Source: Alphaproteobacteria bacterium (GTDB lineage Bacteria; Pseudomonadota; Alphaproteobacteria; Rhodospirillales; Rhodospirillaceae). Taken from it: a stretch of 64,000 bases of DNA. Each line of letters opens with the position of its first letter. The stretch's first letter is position 1. The DNA lies in contig QJZR01000013.1 in assembly GCA_003246625.1 (NCBI GenBank), positions 1 to 64,000 on the forward strand. Direction: 5' to 3'. Under the pieces are notes generated by a model. That model was not told the origin of the DNA. It made no database searches and saw nothing but the letters and a program-made list of their open reading frames with translations. Below are positions 63,035-64,000 of this stretch, piece after piece. A program made the translations under genes and the position numbers.

Positions 63035-64000
63035 CTAGCCGGCGCGGACCTTGGCGACGAAATCGCCGACCAGATGGTTGAGGGTGCGGGATTCGGATGA
63101 CAGCTTGCGCGCCGCCCCCAGCACCGATTCCGAGGCGGAGCCGGTCTCCCGCGCCGCCGACTTGACGTCGGAGATGTTCCTCGACACCGCCTGCGTGCCG
63201 TGCGAGGCGGCCTCGACATTGCGGGCGATTTCCTGCGTCGCCGCGTTCTGCTGCTCCACCGCCGCGGCGATGGCCGAGGAAATCTCGTTGATCCGCCCGA
63301 TCGTCTGGTTGACGCTTTTGATCGCCGTCGCGGCACGTTCGGTTTCCGCCTGCACCGCGCCGATCTGCTGGGTGATTTCGTCGGTCGCCTTGGCGGTTTG
63401 GTTGGCCAGGTTCTTCACCTCGCCCGCGACCACGGCGAAGCCCTTGCCCGCCTCGCCCGCGCGGGCCGCCTCGATCGTCGCGTTCAGCGCCAGCAGGTTG
63501 GTCTGGTTGGCGATGTCGTTGATCAGCTTGACCACCTCGCCGATCTGTTCGGCGGCGGCGGAAAGACCGCGGACGATGGTGTCGGTGTGCGCCGCTTCCT
63601 CGACCGCGGTGTTGGCGATCCGCACGGATTCCGAGACCTGACGGCTGATTTCGGAGACCGAACGCGACAGTTCCTCGGCGGCGGCGGCCACCGTTTCGAC
63701 GTTGGTGGCGGCCAGTTCCGAGGCGTCGGCCACCGCCATCGCCTGCGCCGCGACCTTTTCCGCCAGCGACGACATCGCCGTGGCGGTGGTTTCCATGCCG
63801 GACGAGGCCTCCGCGACGCTGTCGACGACGTGGGCGACGCTGCCCTCGAAGCCATCGGCCAGTTGCCGCATCTCGGCGCGGTGCAGTTCCGCCGCCTGCC
63901 GCTTCAGGTCCTCGGCCTCGCCTTCCATGCGCGCCTTGTCGATGGCGTTCCGTTTGAAGACCTCGACGGCGCGGGCGATGGCGCCGACCTCGTCGCCACG
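63035..64000 (-). CDS. Methyl-accepting chemotaxis protein, C-terminal part
   Basis: The last 321 codons are present; the gene starts beyond the right edge. The end of a HAMP domain ([18 protein letters not shown]) is visible at the edge, followed by the helical signalling domain. The hairpin tip region reads [40 protein letters not shown], the universal CheA/CheW contact. The receptor part is outside the window, so the ligand is unknown. Confidence 0.93.
   Translation of the reverse strand, partial: RGDEVGAIARAVEVFKRNAIDKARMEGEAEDLKRQAAELHRAEMRQLADGFEGSVAHVVDSVAEASSGMETTATAMSSLAEKVAAQAMAVADASELAATNVETVAAAAEELSRSVSEISRQVSESVRIANTAVEEAAHTDTIVRGLSAAAEQIGEVVKLINDIANQTNLLALNATIEAARAGEAGKGFAVVAGEVKNLANQTAKATDEITQQIGAVQAETERAATAIKSVNQTIGRINEISSAIAAAVEQQNAATQEIARNVEAASHGTQAVSRNISDVKSAARETGSASESVLGAARKLSSESRTLNHLVGDFVAKVRAG

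Overview
This 64 kb window is chromosomal DNA of a high-GC alphaproteobacterium. Gene content and order suggest the Rhodospirillales or a close relative, but no rRNA or tRNA is present to confirm this. The evidence is the fabD-fabG-acpP-fabF-mltG cluster divergent from rpsF-rpsR-rplI-dnaB-alr, the mlaEF-radA-cvpA-purF-SDR string, a MarR/OmpR pair (PetP/PetR-like) beside ilvE, and folB next to a pteridine-reductase-like SDR. Nearly all genes are core, and I see no insertion sequence, prophage or CRISPR array.

Layout. 0-3 kb: the end of a dicarboxylate-type transporter, a LytM-type M23 protein that has lost one expected zinc ligand, a small Tat-signal protein and a lipid kinase. 3-9.7 kb: an envelope lipid block (LpxH-like phosphoesterase, GT4 glycosyltransferase, DUF374 acyltransferase, waaA, lpxK, an LpxL-type acyltransferase, a thioredoxin-like protein). 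9.7-13.3 kb: YfgM-like protein, bamB, der. 13.3-16.3 kb: a periplasmic binding protein translationally coupled to a sensor kinase. 16.7-19.4 kb: DEAD-box helicase, cold-shock protein, second LpxL-type acyltransferase. 19.4-30.6 kb: a minus-strand housekeeping block from rpsF down to an extensin-like lipoprotein. 30.8-39.5 kb: fatty acid synthesis genes, mltG, yicC, gmk and csaA, interrupted by two minus-strand genes. 39.5-44.5 kb: a tight five-gene operon joining two CcsA/ResB-type cytochrome c biogenesis proteins to a complete FecBCD/BtuFCD-type ABC importer with an extended ATPase. 44.7-48.3 kb: histidine kinase, OmpR-type regulator, MarR regulator and ilvE. 48.6-56.3 kb: pgsA, uvrC, folB, an SDR, oadA, a methyltransferase and a DUF2799 lipoprotein. 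56.3-62.9 kb: a TetR-controlled tripartite RND efflux system. The window ends inside a chemoreceptor gene.

The most striking structure not explained by genes is a family of five intergenic elements of about 175-200 bp (near 20.0, 24.5, 29.0, 35.5 and 48.4 kb). Each has two outer half-units in inverted orientation around a core with two small conserved palindromes. Each half-unit carries a hairpin whose arm sequence differs from copy to copy while its pairing is kept. All five sit directly 3' of a gene, one is inverted, and one supplies the start codon and N-terminal codons of a lipoprotein gene. This looks like a BIME- or MITE-like family. Other points of interest are the Ccs-ABC operon, a DnaA-box plus AT-rich gap upstream of uvrC, a DnaA-box palindrome upstream of dnaB, and a well-formed operator/promoter for the RND pump.
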